The position numbers and the translations under genes are program-made. The notes beneath the pieces are model-generated. The model made no database searches. It saw nothing but the letters and a program-made list of their open reading frames with translations, and was not told the DNA's origin. Below, in pieces: positions 28,101-36,109 of a DNA stretch of 64,000 nucleotides (position 1 is the stretch's first letter; each line of letters begins with the position of its first letter). Source of the stretch: Clostridium_X cadaveris (lineage in GTDB: Bacteria; Bacillota; Clostridia; Clostridiales; Clostridiaceae); the NCBI RefSeq assembly GCF_039521325.1, contig NZ_BAAACD010000016.1. One strand, 5' to 3'.

Positions 28101-28312
28101 ACTGTAAGTGGCTCTATATAGACCTTATCTGCTATTTCTTTATCTGTCATTATTGTAGCCGGGTTAGAATTAACTAGCACTACTTCTATTCCTTCTTCTC
28201 TTAGCGCTTCACAAGCCTGAGTTCCTGAATAATCGAATTCTGCTGCCTGACCTATGATTATTGGTCCTGATCCTATAACTAAAACTTTTTTAATATCTTT
28301 ATTTAATGGCAT
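25112..28312 (-). CDS. carB: carbamoyl-phosphate synthase large subunit
   Basis: 1066 residues, normal length. Two homologous ATP-grasp halves: [20 protein letters not shown] near 14 and [20 protein letters not shown] near 560, both with glycine-rich loops and [18 protein letters not shown]. A C-terminal MGS-like allosteric domain ([24 protein letters not shown]) follows. It makes carbamoyl phosphate from bicarbonate, ATP and ammonia supplied by CarA, for pyrimidine and arginine synthesis. Start ATG lies 16 bases after carA's stop. Confidence 0.97.
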   Translation of the reverse strand: [1066 protein letters not shown]

Positions 28313-28328
28313 ACTACTCTCTCCTCCA

Positions 28329-29375
28329 CTATATTAAACCTAAAAATTTATCGAATAAGTATTGATTTTCCTTTGGTCCTGGACATGCTTCTGGATGGAA
28401 CTGAATGCTAAATATAGGCATAGTTTCATGTCTCATTCCCTCCACAGTTTCATCATTTACATTCATGTGAGTTACTTTCATTCCCTCTGGCATTTCTGCA
28501 ACTACATATCCGTGATTTTGGGATGTTATAAAAATCTTATTTTCTTCTAAATCTTTAACTGGATGATTTGATCCTCTATGTCCAAACTTTAATCTTCCAG
28601 TCTTGCCTCCAAGGCTTAGTGCTAAAAGCTGATGTCCTAGACATATTCCTGCTATTGGCTTCTTTCCTACAAGGTTCTTTATAGTTTCTATTGCTCCGTC
28701 CAAGTCTTCAGGATCCCCAGGACCGTTAGATAAGAATACTAAGTCTGGATTTACACTTAATATTTCTTCACTTGTTGCATGTGCTGGAAACACTGTAAGT
28801 TTGCATCCTCTTTCTTTGAAGCATCTAAGTATATTAGCCTTTATTCCAAAGTCCATAACTGCTACATGGTGTCCTTTACCCTCAATAACATAGCTTTCTT
28901 TTGGAGTTACATTTTTTACTGCCTCTTTGTTTGAAAAACTCTTTATCATATTTTGAGCTTCTTCTAATCCAAGTTCTTTAGTAGTAATGATTCCTCTCAT
29001 AGTCCCGTGATTTCTTAAAAGCTTTGTTAATGCTCTTGTATCTATTCCTTCAATTCCCATAATCTTATTGTCTTTTAGATATGCATCTAATGTAAGTTCA
29101 CATCTCCAGTTATTAGGTTCATTACTTACCTCTCTAACTATAAATCCCTTAACCTTTGGTGTAGAAGATTCTAAGTCCTCCAAGTTTATTCCATAGTTTC
29201 CGATAAGCGGATAAGTCATAGTAACTATTTGTCCATAATAAGATGGGTCTGTAAGCACTTCTTGATAACCTGTCATTCCTGTATTAAATACTACCTCTCC
29301 AACCGTATCACTAATATATCCAAAAGCCTTTCCTTCAAAAATCTTTCCATTTTCTAATATAAGCCTCGCTAACAT
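28329..29375 (-). CDS. carA: carbamoyl-phosphate synthase small subunit
   Basis: 348 residues. N-terminal CPSase_sm domain (GEVVFNTGMTGYQEVLTDPS) and a class I glutaminase with nucleophile Cys in GICLGHQLLALSLGG near 237 and the His/Glu pair in SIQFHPEACPGP near 325. It releases ammonia from glutamine for CarB. ATG after GGGGAGAAATAA. First gene of the carAB operon behind an attenuator-like leader. Confidence 0.97.
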   Translation of the reverse strand: MLARLILENGKIFEGKAFGYISDTVGEVVFNTGMTGYQEVLTDPSYYGQIVTMTYPLIGNYGINLEDLESSTPKVKGFIVREVSNEPNNWRCELTLDAYLKDNKIMGIEGIDTRALTKLLRNHGTMRGIITTKELGLEEAQNMIKSFSNKEAVKNVTPKESYVIEGKGHHVAVMDFGIKANILRCFKERGCKLTVFPAHATSEEILSVNPDLVFLSNGPGDPEDLDGAIETIKNLVGKKPIAGICLGHQLLALSLGGKTGRLKFGHRGSNHPVKDLEENKIFITSQNHGYVVAEMPEGMKVTHMNVNDETVEGMRHETMPIFSIQFHPEACPGPKENQYLFDKFLGLI

Positions 29376-29410
29376 TTCTTATTTCTCCCCTCTATTTCTA
29401 TATTATTGCG

Positions 29411-29462
29411 TAAAAAAAGGATAATAAGAGCATTACCTTTTATGATAATTCTCTCACTATCC
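29411..29462 (-). terminator. attenuator-like terminator in the carAB leader
   Basis: GGATAGTGAGAG/CTCTTATTATCC, a 12-base stem with two G-U pairs and a 20-base loop, followed by T7, 36 bases before the carA start. Because it lies between the promoter and the gene it should act as a conditional terminator. Confidence 0.75.
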
Positions 29463-29478
29463 TGTACATATTCCTATT

Positions 29479-29518
29479 AAATTTAATAACAATTAAATTT
29501 AGTATTCCAACTAAATTT
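29479..29518 (-). promoter_or_regulatory. mutually exclusive hairpins in the carAB leader
   Basis: Segment B (29492-29503) pairs perfectly over nine bases with A (29510-29518, ACTAAATTT on the plus strand) or with C (29479-29487), so only one hairpin can form. Upstream at 29584-29597 the minus strand reads GGTACAGAGAGACC, matching 10 of 14 bases of the PyrR RNA site, with the CAGAGAG core intact but the flanks poor. Confidence 0.45.
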
Positions 29519-29629
29519 TGCTGCCCCATATGTTGTTTTTGTGTATAACAAAAAGCATATAATCTCATCTCATACCTCTTTCTGGTCTCTCTGTACCAAT
29601 TTAAAGCATATATTTAATTACTAAAAATA

Positions 29630-29658
29630 ATTTTAGTTGATATTTCTTTCTGTGTCAA
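29630..29658 (-). promoter_or_regulatory. sigma-A promoter of carAB
   Basis: Minus strand TTGACA (29653-29658), 17-base spacer, TAAAAT (29630-29635). Predicts a leader of about 245 bases. Confidence 0.75.
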
Positions 29659-29699
29659 CCTTAAAGTTTTTTTATCCAAATACTTTAACAAATTTAACT

Positions 29700-31082
29700 T
29701 TAAGCTTTTAACTCTACTGTAGCCTTGGTTCCCTTGCCATATTCACTTTCTAGCTTCAGTCTTCCACCATGAAGTTTTAGAATTTCATCACATAATGCTA
29801 ATCCTATACCGTTCCCTGATGTATCCATAGAACTTTTGAAGAATTTTTGTTTTACTTTTGCTAAATCCGCTTCTTTTATACCGCAGCCATTATCTTCTAT
29901 AAAAATCTGTAAAAAGCTTCCCATCTTTCTAGAGTATATTTTTACTCTTCCATTTTTAGAAAACTTTATAGAATTATCTACAAGATTTATAAAAACCTGC
30001 TTTAATCTATTTTTATCGGCAGTGATTTCTCCTAAGTTTCCATTTTCATAAATCAATTCAACACCAGTTCTCTCAGTTCTAGGTTTCATCTGTATGCATA
30101 TATCCTGCAGAAGTGTATCCATGTTAAATTTCTCTAGCTTCAGACTTATATTGCCAGTTTCATATCTAGAGAAATCTAAAAGCTCATTTACAAGCCCAGT
30201 AAGTCTATCACTTTCGCTTATGATTATATTAAGTCCCTTTTCCATCATCTGTTCTGACTGAAGCTCTTTTATCTTTAAAGTTGTTCCCCATCCCTTTATT
30301 GATGTCAGAGGTGTTTTTAGCTCATGAGATATAGAAGATATAAAATCATTCTTTAACTTTTCACTCTTTAAAATTTCATCGCACATTCCATTTAAAGTAT
30401 CAGAAAGATTCCCTATTTCATCATCATAAACCTTTTCTGCTTTTACTGTATATTCTCCCTTAGCCATTCTTTTAGCAGTATCGTTTAATTTTAAAAGAGG
30501 ACCTATTATACTCTTTGATATCTGAGCACTTATCATGCATATTATTATAATTACTCCAATAGCTATAAATATGATAATTCGCCCTATACGTCTTAGGGCT
30601 TTATCTACCTCATCTAGTGATGTTATAAATCTAATCACACCATCTGTCCCTTTGCTTGTTATAGGCTTCATTATTATCATTACGTTATCATCACTATAGC
30701 TTAAAAGCTTTCCATTTATAATTATATTTTCGTTATTTTTAAGTACTCTGTCTATATACAAATCATTTCTGAAGTCTATGTCGCTTATTCCTAAAGTATC
30801 CAATACTAAGCTTTTATTCTCATCTATGACCTGTATCTGAATATTAGCATTTACAAATAATGTATCTGCTACTTCTTCAGATGCTTTTCTTAAGGGCATT
30901 GTTTTTAGGTATTTATTGAAAAATGTGTTTGCTACGTCTAATTGTTCACTCATATTGTGAGATATACTTCTATAATAATATTCTCTTAAACTGTACCAAG
31001 AAAATATACCTAGAATCCCTACAGTTATAGATATAGCTATCAAGTAGTAAGTTAGAATTCTATTTTTTATACTTTTAATCAT
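29700..31082 (-). CDS. sensor histidine kinase
   Basis: 460-residue membrane kinase: membrane helices at about 9-30 and 167-187, an extracellular sensing loop between them, HAMP (190-242), HisKA with phospho-acceptor His253 (SSISHELKTPLTS) and HATPase_c (VDNSIKFSKNG, EDNGCGI, GNGIGLALC). It phosphorylates the response regulator encoded just upstream, with which it overlaps by four bases (ATGA). Signal unknown; the lipoprotein that heads the operon may take part in sensing. Confidence 0.93.
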   Translation of the reverse strand: MIKSIKNRILTYYLIAISITVGILGIFSWYSLREYYYRSISHNMSEQLDVANTFFNKYLKTMPLRKASEEVADTLFVNANIQIQVIDENKSLVLDTLGISDIDFRNDLYIDRVLKNNENIIINGKLLSYSDDNVMIIMKPITSKGTDGVIRFITSLDEVDKALRRIGRIIIFIAIGVIIIICMISAQISKSIIGPLLKLNDTAKRMAKGEYTVKAEKVYDDEIGNLSDTLNGMCDEILKSEKLKNDFISSISHELKTPLTSIKGWGTTLKIKELQSEQMMEKGLNIIISESDRLTGLVNELLDFSRYETGNISLKLEKFNMDTLLQDICIQMKPRTERTGVELIYENGNLGEITADKNRLKQVFINLVDNSIKFSKNGRVKIYSRKMGSFLQIFIEDNGCGIKEADLAKVKQKFFKSSMDTSGNGIGLALCDEILKLHGGRLKLESEYGKGTKATVELKA

Positions 31083-31765
31083 AGTTCTCTCATCCTATAC
31101 CCAAATCCCCATAAAGTTTCTATATATTCAGGCTTTGATGGATTATCTTCTACCTTTTCCCTAAGTCTTCTTATATGAACATCTACAGTTTTTACATCGC
31201 CGTAAAAGTTTTCTCCCCAAATTTTATCTAAGAGTTCGTCTCTCGAAAATGCCTTTCCAACATTAGTCATAAACAATTCCATTATATTCATTTCTTTTAA
31301 TGTAAGCTTTATTTCTCTATCCTTTTTAAAGAATTTCTTTGCTCTTTTATCTAGAGATAATTCATCTATCTTTAAGATATAACTATCTTCTTTCTCAACA
31401 CCTTTTATTCTTCTAAGCAACGCTTTAATTCTCCATACTAACTCCGTTGGATTAAATGGTTTTACCATATAGTCATCTGCTCCACTTTCAAGTCCCATTA
31501 TCTTATCTATATCTTGGTTTTTCGCTGTAAGCATTATGACAGCTATTTTAGGATATTCCTCTCTAATTCTCTCGCAAATCTTAAATCCGCTTATATCAGG
31601 AAGCATTATATCTAAAACTACTATGTCAAAAGTCTCACTCTCAAGCGCCTTAAAGGCTTCTGCTCCACAAGATGCTTCTTTTACATAAAACTTATTCACT
31701 GTAAGGTTTATCTCTATAAAGCTTCTTATATTTTCTTCATCTTCAACAACTAGTATCTTATCCAT
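31079..31765 (-). CDS. OmpR-family response regulator
   Basis: 228 residues. Receiver domain with phospho-acceptor Asp52 (VVLDIMLPD) and conserved Lys in LTAKNQD..KPF; C-terminal winged helix (KAFSRDELLDKIWGENFYGD, TVDVHIRRLREKVED). The ATG at 31765 has AGGAGG nine bases before it; the Met three codons upstream directly abuts that site. Partner of the downstream kinase. Confidence 0.94.
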   Translation of the reverse strand: MDKILVVEDEENIRSFIEINLTVNKFYVKEASCGAEAFKALESETFDIVVLDIMLPDISGFKICERIREEYPKIAVIMLTAKNQDIDKIMGLESGADDYMVKPFNPTELVWRIKALLRRIKGVEKEDSYILKIDELSLDKRAKKFFKKDREIKLTLKEMNIMELFMTNVGKAFSRDELLDKIWGENFYGDVKTVDVHIRRLREKVEDNPSKPEYIETLWGFGYRMREL

Positions 31766-31783
31766 TATCCCCATCCTCCTAAA

Positions 31784-32941
31784 CTACTTCTTTGCATCAT
31801 TTATTAAGCTTTCCATAACTTCACTTACAATCTCTTGATATCCTGCAAGCTTCTTATCATAAGTTTTTTCAAGTCTATCTAAAGCTCTATTAAAATTATA
31901 ATTTGCCATTTTTGTATTTTTTAATGCTTTGTTTACTACTCCTGCTGTATAGTAAAACTCATAGGCACTTACATTATTATCTATCAAAACGTCTGTAGCT
32001 TTAAAGCTTTCTTCATATCTATCAATAATTTCTTTAGCTTCATCAGCTCTATCAAGTTTTGATAAAATCATAGCCTTTAATAATTGGAATTTCATCTCAT
32101 TTACCTTGACAGAATCCCTACTCTTATCACGTTCTAGATATGCATTCATATTTTTAAGTGCCTCTTCATAACGCCCAGCCATAAACTTAGCATATATATA
32201 ATAATACCATGCGCTTTCATTTCCATCATATTCCTCAAGTATAGACTTATATTCATTGATTTTATTTTGATAGGTATCAGCACTGCTATTATATTTAAAC
32301 TTATCCCCATCATAACTTACAGAATACATCTCCAAAATTCTTGATTCATCTCTATTTTCAACTACAAAATTTATGCTTTCATCTGTACTCTGTACTATTG
32401 ATAAATCACTCCATGTTCCTAAATCCACATAGTAGCCATCCCAATTTTCTTCAAAATTAAAAAGATAGTATTCAGATGGACCCTTTGAGTTAATCATATT
32501 CCCTACAAGAAGCCTTACATCCTTGTCATTTAGTCCTCTTATCGCCTTTACAGTCTTAATTCCAATACCTTCATCCATCCATTCAAATACTTTTGCCCAT
32601 TTTCCATACTTATTTTTTACTATGAAAAATCCTACATTAGTTTTATTTGAATTTCTAACTAATACTACATACTCATTTTTCTTATCTCCATCTACATCCA
32701 CATCATAAATACTTTGCTTTTCCATACTCTTATTATCTTCCAACAGCTTATAGCCTTCTGGCATAAAACTTTGAATAAGAACCCTAAGTTCACTATCTGT
32801 AAGATATTTTTGATTTTTTATGTAATTATCATTGAGCTTTGGTGTCTTCATGAGATTTACAGGAACTTCATATAAACTGCTGCACCCAGTAGCTGTCCAC
32901 ATTAACATTACTATCATAATAATAAGGATTAATTTTTTCAT
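31784..32941 (-). CDS. lipoprotein with TPR-like C-terminal half
   Basis: 385 residues. Type II signal peptide with ATGC lipobox (Cys20). The middle holds an FG-GAP-like stretch with DVDGDKKNEYVVLVRN, a calcium-type acidic loop. The C-terminal 150 residues are helical and TPR-like (ILEEYDGNESAWYYYIYAKF, EALKNMNAYLERDKS). Function is not recognised. It is the first gene of an operon, 18 bases before the response regulator. Confidence 0.75.
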   Translation of the reverse strand: MKKLILIIMIVMLMWTATGCSSLYEVPVNLMKTPKLNDNYIKNQKYLTDSELRVLIQSFMPEGYKLLEDNKSMEKQSIYDVDVDGDKKNEYVVLVRNSNKTNVGFFIVKNKYGKWAKVFEWMDEGIGIKTVKAIRGLNDKDVRLLVGNMINSKGPSEYYLFNFEENWDGYYVDLGTWSDLSIVQSTDESINFVVENRDESRILEMYSVSYDGDKFKYNSSADTYQNKINEYKSILEEYDGNESAWYYYIYAKFMAGRYEEALKNMNAYLERDKSRDSVKVNEMKFQLLKAMILSKLDRADEAKEIIDRYEESFKATDVLIDNNVSAYEFYYTAGVVNKALKNTKMANYNFNRALDRLEKTYDKKLAGYQEIVSEVMESLINDAKK

Positions 32942-32976
32942 ACCTATCCTCTCTTCAACCTTTAATCTATATTTAT

Positions 32977-33006
32977 ATTATATTTAATCATAAACCATAA
33001 CTTCAA
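32977..33006 (-). promoter_or_regulatory. sigma-A promoter of the lipoprotein/two-component operon
   Basis: Minus strand TTGAAG (33001-33006), 18-base spacer, TATAAT (32977-32982), about 30 bases from the ATG. Confidence 0.6.
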
Positions 33007-33109
33007 TGGTTAAATAGCCGTAACTAACTAGAAATTTTTGTAACCTTTATATAATAAATTTGAACTCTATAAGCAATTTCTTACAATCTATTATACAGTA
33101 TAATAGGTT

Positions 33110-33181
33110 TATAAACTAATGGTATTTATTATTGTGAGTTGTCATCTCCCCTCAACCTATAGAGACGGCTCACATTTTTTT
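33110..33181 (+). ncRNA. possible small RNA ending in a terminator hairpin
   Basis: TATAAT at 33099-33104 (weak -35) would start an RNA of about 70 bases that ends with GTGAGTTGTC/GACGGCTCAC (33134-33143 and 33164-33173, two G-U pairs) and T7. The 20-base loop holds ATCTCCCCTC, complementary to Shine-Dalgarno sequences. No gene precedes it on this strand. Confidence 0.4.
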
Positions 33182-33184
33182 AGT

Positions 33185-33222
33185 AAAAAAGGTTTAAGAA
33201 TTTTTTATTCTTAAACCTTTAT
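33185..33222. terminator. terminator after gapN
   Basis: AAGGTTTAAGAAT/ATTCTTAAACCTT perfect 13-base stem with A/T runs both sides. Confidence 0.8.
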
Positions 33223-33228
33223 TTATGT

Positions 33229-34695
33229 CTATATTTCTTTTTTTAAATTTAAAACTATAGCTTTAAGCCGTGACATAGCTTCTATAGAGTATTTTATTCC
33301 CTGTGTTCCCATACCCGATGACTTTACTCCTGAAAACGGAAAATGGTCTGGGCCTCTTTCAGTTTTGTTGTTTATCTGCACCGTACCTACTTCCAGCTTA
33401 TCAGCTATGTAAAATGCAGCTTCTATATTCTTTGTAAATATAGAGCTTTGAAGTCCGTATTTTGATTCATTTGCTATCTTTATAGCTTCATCTATTGATT
33501 TTATTCGTATTATAGGAAGTACTGGCCCAAATGGCTCTTCCCAGGCTATTTTCATATCGAGATTCACATGATCAAATAATGTTGGATAAATAAGCCTTCC
33601 TTCTCTCTTTCCTCCTGCCAAAAGCTTAGCTCCTTTTCCTTCTGCATCTTCTATTAAATTCATAACAAAATCAGCAGCCTTATCATTTATAAGCGGTCCT
33701 ATGACACTATTTTCTCTTGGATCTCCAACAGATAATTTTTCCACTAGATTTTTAATCTTCGTTGAAAGTTCATCTGCTACTTTTTCCATAACTAGAATTC
33801 TTTTAACAGCCGTGCATCTCTGTCCAGAATATGAATATGCTCCGTTTACTATATTCTTTGCGGATTCATCTAAATCTGCATCTTCCAAAACTATAGCTGC
33901 GTCTTTACCTCCAAGCTCAAGCAATAGGGGTTTCATTGTTGTTATCTTAGAAATATGCTGTCCAACCTCTGTACTTCCTGTAAAATTTATAAAGTCTATC
34001 TTAGGGTGGGTTACAACATAGTCTCCTATATCTTTACCCTTTCCTGTTATTGTGTTCAAAACTCCTCTAGGAAGTCCAGCTTTATTAAATACTTCCGCTA
34101 AATATAGTGCTGATATAGACCCCTGAGTAGGTGGTTTTAATATAACAGAATTTCCTGCAATAAGTGCAGGAGCAATTTTAGATGCTGACAAATTGATTGG
34201 ATAATTAAATGGTGATATAGCGAGAACTACACCTAATGGCTCTCTAGTTACTACAGATATTTTGTTTTTTTCAGTTCCAGGAAAACTATCACCAGGAATA
34301 GTTTCACCTTCTAGTTGTTTCCCTGCATCAGCAGAAAATCTGATATAGTCAGCTGTGCGTGTTATCTCAGCTAATGAACTCTTTTTATCTTTTGCTATTT
34401 CCATAGTTAAAATTTCAGCTATTTCCTCTGCATTTTCCTCCAATATGCTTGCTGCTCTGTGAAGTATATCTGCCCTTTTGTTTATAGGCACCTGTTTCCA
34501 ATATCTCTGTGCTTCACAAGCATTTTCTATAGATTTGTTTGCTTCTTCTTTAGTCATAGCCTGAACATAACCTAATGTATTCTCGTCTATAGGTGACTTT
34601 ATCTCTATATTGTCACCACTATTACTTTCTACCCAATGTCCGTCAAAAAGATTTTTATAAATATAATTCTTTTGTATTTCTTTAAAATTCACCAT
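33229..34695 (-). CDS. gapN: NADP-dependent non-phosphorylating glyceraldehyde-3-phosphate dehydrogenase
   Basis: 488 residues of the aldehyde dehydrogenase superfamily. ISPFNYPINLSASKIAPAL (cofactor binding), NFTGSTEVG, catalytic Glu in LLELGGKDAAIV, nucleophile Cys in GQRCTAVKRILV, and EEPFGPVLP. The QRCTAVKR sequence around Cys and the overall length fit GapN, which oxidises glyceraldehyde 3-phosphate straight to 3-phosphoglycerate with NADP+, giving NADPH in place of ATP. It follows the galactokinase-like gene by 50 bases and probably shares its promoter. Confidence 0.88.
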   Translation of the reverse strand: MVNFKEIQKNYIYKNLFDGHWVESNSGDNIEIKSPIDENTLGYVQAMTKEEANKSIENACEAQRYWKQVPINKRADILHRAASILEENAEEIAEILTMEIAKDKKSSLAEITRTADYIRFSADAGKQLEGETIPGDSFPGTEKNKISVVTREPLGVVLAISPFNYPINLSASKIAPALIAGNSVILKPPTQGSISALYLAEVFNKAGLPRGVLNTITGKGKDIGDYVVTHPKIDFINFTGSTEVGQHISKITTMKPLLLELGGKDAAIVLEDADLDESAKNIVNGAYSYSGQRCTAVKRILVMEKVADELSTKIKNLVEKLSVGDPRENSVIGPLINDKAADFVMNLIEDAEGKGAKLLAGGKREGRLIYPTLFDHVNLDMKIAWEEPFGPVLPIIRIKSIDEAIKIANESKYGLQSSIFTKNIEAAFYIADKLEVGTVQINNKTERGPDHFPFSGVKSSGMGTQGIKYSIEAMSRLKAIVLNLKKEI

Positions 34696-34745
34696 ATGTA
34701 TAGCCCCTTTTAATTTAATTAATTTTATTGTTTGAAATTAATATA

Positions 34746-35858
34746 TTATTTATTCTTAAGCGACTGAACATAAAAGTTTAATCCTTCATTATATTTGATT
34801 TTATATTCGTCTCCTACTTTTTCTTTAAAATCATCTATAACTTCATCTTTTACAATACTTAGATTACACAATCCCAAGGAACTTTCACTCATCTTGCTTC
34901 CTATACAACCATCTATTTTCAAAGCTTCTTTAAATATAAAATCATGCTCTTCGTTGACTATTCCATAAAGATTTTTTAATTCCTCATGAGTTTTTTTCAT
35001 TAAAATTCCAATTTCCTTCATATTTCCATCTTTTAACTTTGGAATGCTATTCCTTACCCTGTAGTTTTCATATACTACATAAGAAGCAACTTTTAATGTG
35101 TCTTTATCTAATACCCCTTTGAATTTTTCAAACTCCGCTATGGATAGATTGCATAAGGAAGATATATTTACTACCTTTTGAAACTTCTGAAGAGCATCAT
35201 TGCATTGGCGTATCTTTTCATCTTCAAAGTTTCTTTTACTAAGGCAATCGTTATAAGAAGCGATAATAGAATATCCATCATAATTTACAGGAATGCACTC
35301 GTGTTTTAAGCTTTGGCAGTAAAGTACATGCCCATGATTTTCTTTGCACATATTCATCATGAAACTTTCACTGGTTCCCCTATATCCTTTTCCATCTAAT
35401 ATTTGTATATTTTCATTTATGTTTTCCATATCATAACTGCTTAATTCATAACTATTTATATTATTAATCCCTTTTAGAGTTAAAAGCTCAAAAGCTATGC
35501 TTGTACTATTTTTTTTATATGAAGCTAAATCAAAATTATATTTTGCTTCAAATCCTTTAGACGTAGTTAAATTATTTTTCTTTAATTCTTTTAGTATCAA
35601 CTTCGTTAAACATCTTGCCTCATAATTTTCGAATTCTTCTGTTGTTTCCAGCTCTTCTTTCTCGCTATCTTTTATATTCATCTCTACAATGCATTTTGGA
35701 AATATGAGCTTTATCTTGTCATCATTTCTCTCCATGATACTCATAGTAAATTTATCTTTCATTGTTAAAAATATTGTTATGCCTCCATTATATGCAAGCT
35801 GATCTCCTATTAACTTTATACTTGTTGGACAAGTAATTAATTGTTCTTCATATACCAT
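34746..35858 (-). CDS. degenerate galactokinase-like GHMP protein
   Basis: 370 residues with the layout of galactokinase, but each key motif is altered. The sugar-binding GEHTDYNGG is GDQLAYNGG (18-26), the ATP loop GLSSSAS is YKKNSTSIA (114-122), the MDQ catalytic region near 160 is not conserved, and the last motif GARMTGAGFGGC is GSKMSESSLGLC (320-331). C-terminal VGDEYKIKYNEGLNFYV still follows GalK. It is therefore unlikely to phosphorylate galactose and may be a ligand sensor or scaffold. ATG at 35858 follows GAGGGAG; GTG at 35876 is the alternative. First gene of the unit with gapN. Confidence 0.7.
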   Translation of the reverse strand: MVYEEQLITCPTSIKLIGDQLAYNGGITIFLTMKDKFTMSIMERNDDKIKLIFPKCIVEMNIKDSEKEELETTEEFENYEARCLTKLILKELKKNNLTTSKGFEAKYNFDLASYKKNSTSIAFELLTLKGINNINSYELSSYDMENINENIQILDGKGYRGTSESFMMNMCKENHGHVLYCQSLKHECIPVNYDGYSIIASYNDCLSKRNFEDEKIRQCNDALQKFQKVVNISSLCNLSIAEFEKFKGVLDKDTLKVASYVVYENYRVRNSIPKLKDGNMKEIGILMKKTHEELKNLYGIVNEEHDFIFKEALKIDGCIGSKMSESSLGLCNLSIVKDEVIDDFKEKVGDEYKIKYNEGLNFYVQSLKNK

Positions 35859-35891
35859 ATGGTATCTCCCTCCCACTCTACTCTTATATTA

Positions 35892-35913
35892 TTTCTATTA
35901 ACTTGAATAGAAA
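35892..35913. promoter_or_regulatory. inverted repeat, candidate operator
   Basis: TTTCTATT/AATAGAAA perfect arms with six bases between, 34 bases upstream of the galactokinase-like gene and near its likely -10. Confidence 0.4.
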
Positions 35914-36008
35914 TAAATGCAGATATATCCATAATCTTTTAAAGAAATTTCATCATTTTCATTTATCACTTTTCTCATTTCTTCTCATAAAATAAAATGT
36001 TTTATGTC

Positions 36009-36037
36009 AATTACTTATATTTAATTAAAATTACTTA
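36009..36037 (+). repeat. paired direct repeats, candidate DeoR operator
   Basis: AATTACTTA occurs at 36009-36017 and 36029-36037, exactly 20 bases apart (two helical turns), just upstream of the -35 of the DeoR gene. Confidence 0.4.
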
Positions 36038-36044
36038 CAAAAAC

Positions 36045-36073
36045 TTGAGTTTTTTCGTAAATTCTTTTATAAT
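36045..36073 (+). promoter_or_regulatory. sigma-A promoter of the DeoR/HAD operon
   Basis: TTGAGT (36045-36050), 17-base spacer, TATAAT (36068-36073). Confidence 0.7.
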
Positions 36074-36109
36074 TTAAGTGAAATACTTATTTCGATAGGA
36101 GGTAATAAT

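Noticed and set aside
25112..29375. Several plus-strand open frames within carA and carB
   Set aside because: Antisense shadows; the minus-strand proteins are fully conserved.
29505..29568. Leader peptide MLFVIHKNNIWGSKI in the carAB leader
   Set aside because: No good ribosome site and no run of arginine or other regulatory codons.
29411..29658. T-box riboswitch in the carAB leader
   Set aside because: AGAGAG is present, but the TGGNACC antiterminator motif is missing, so a T-box is not supported.
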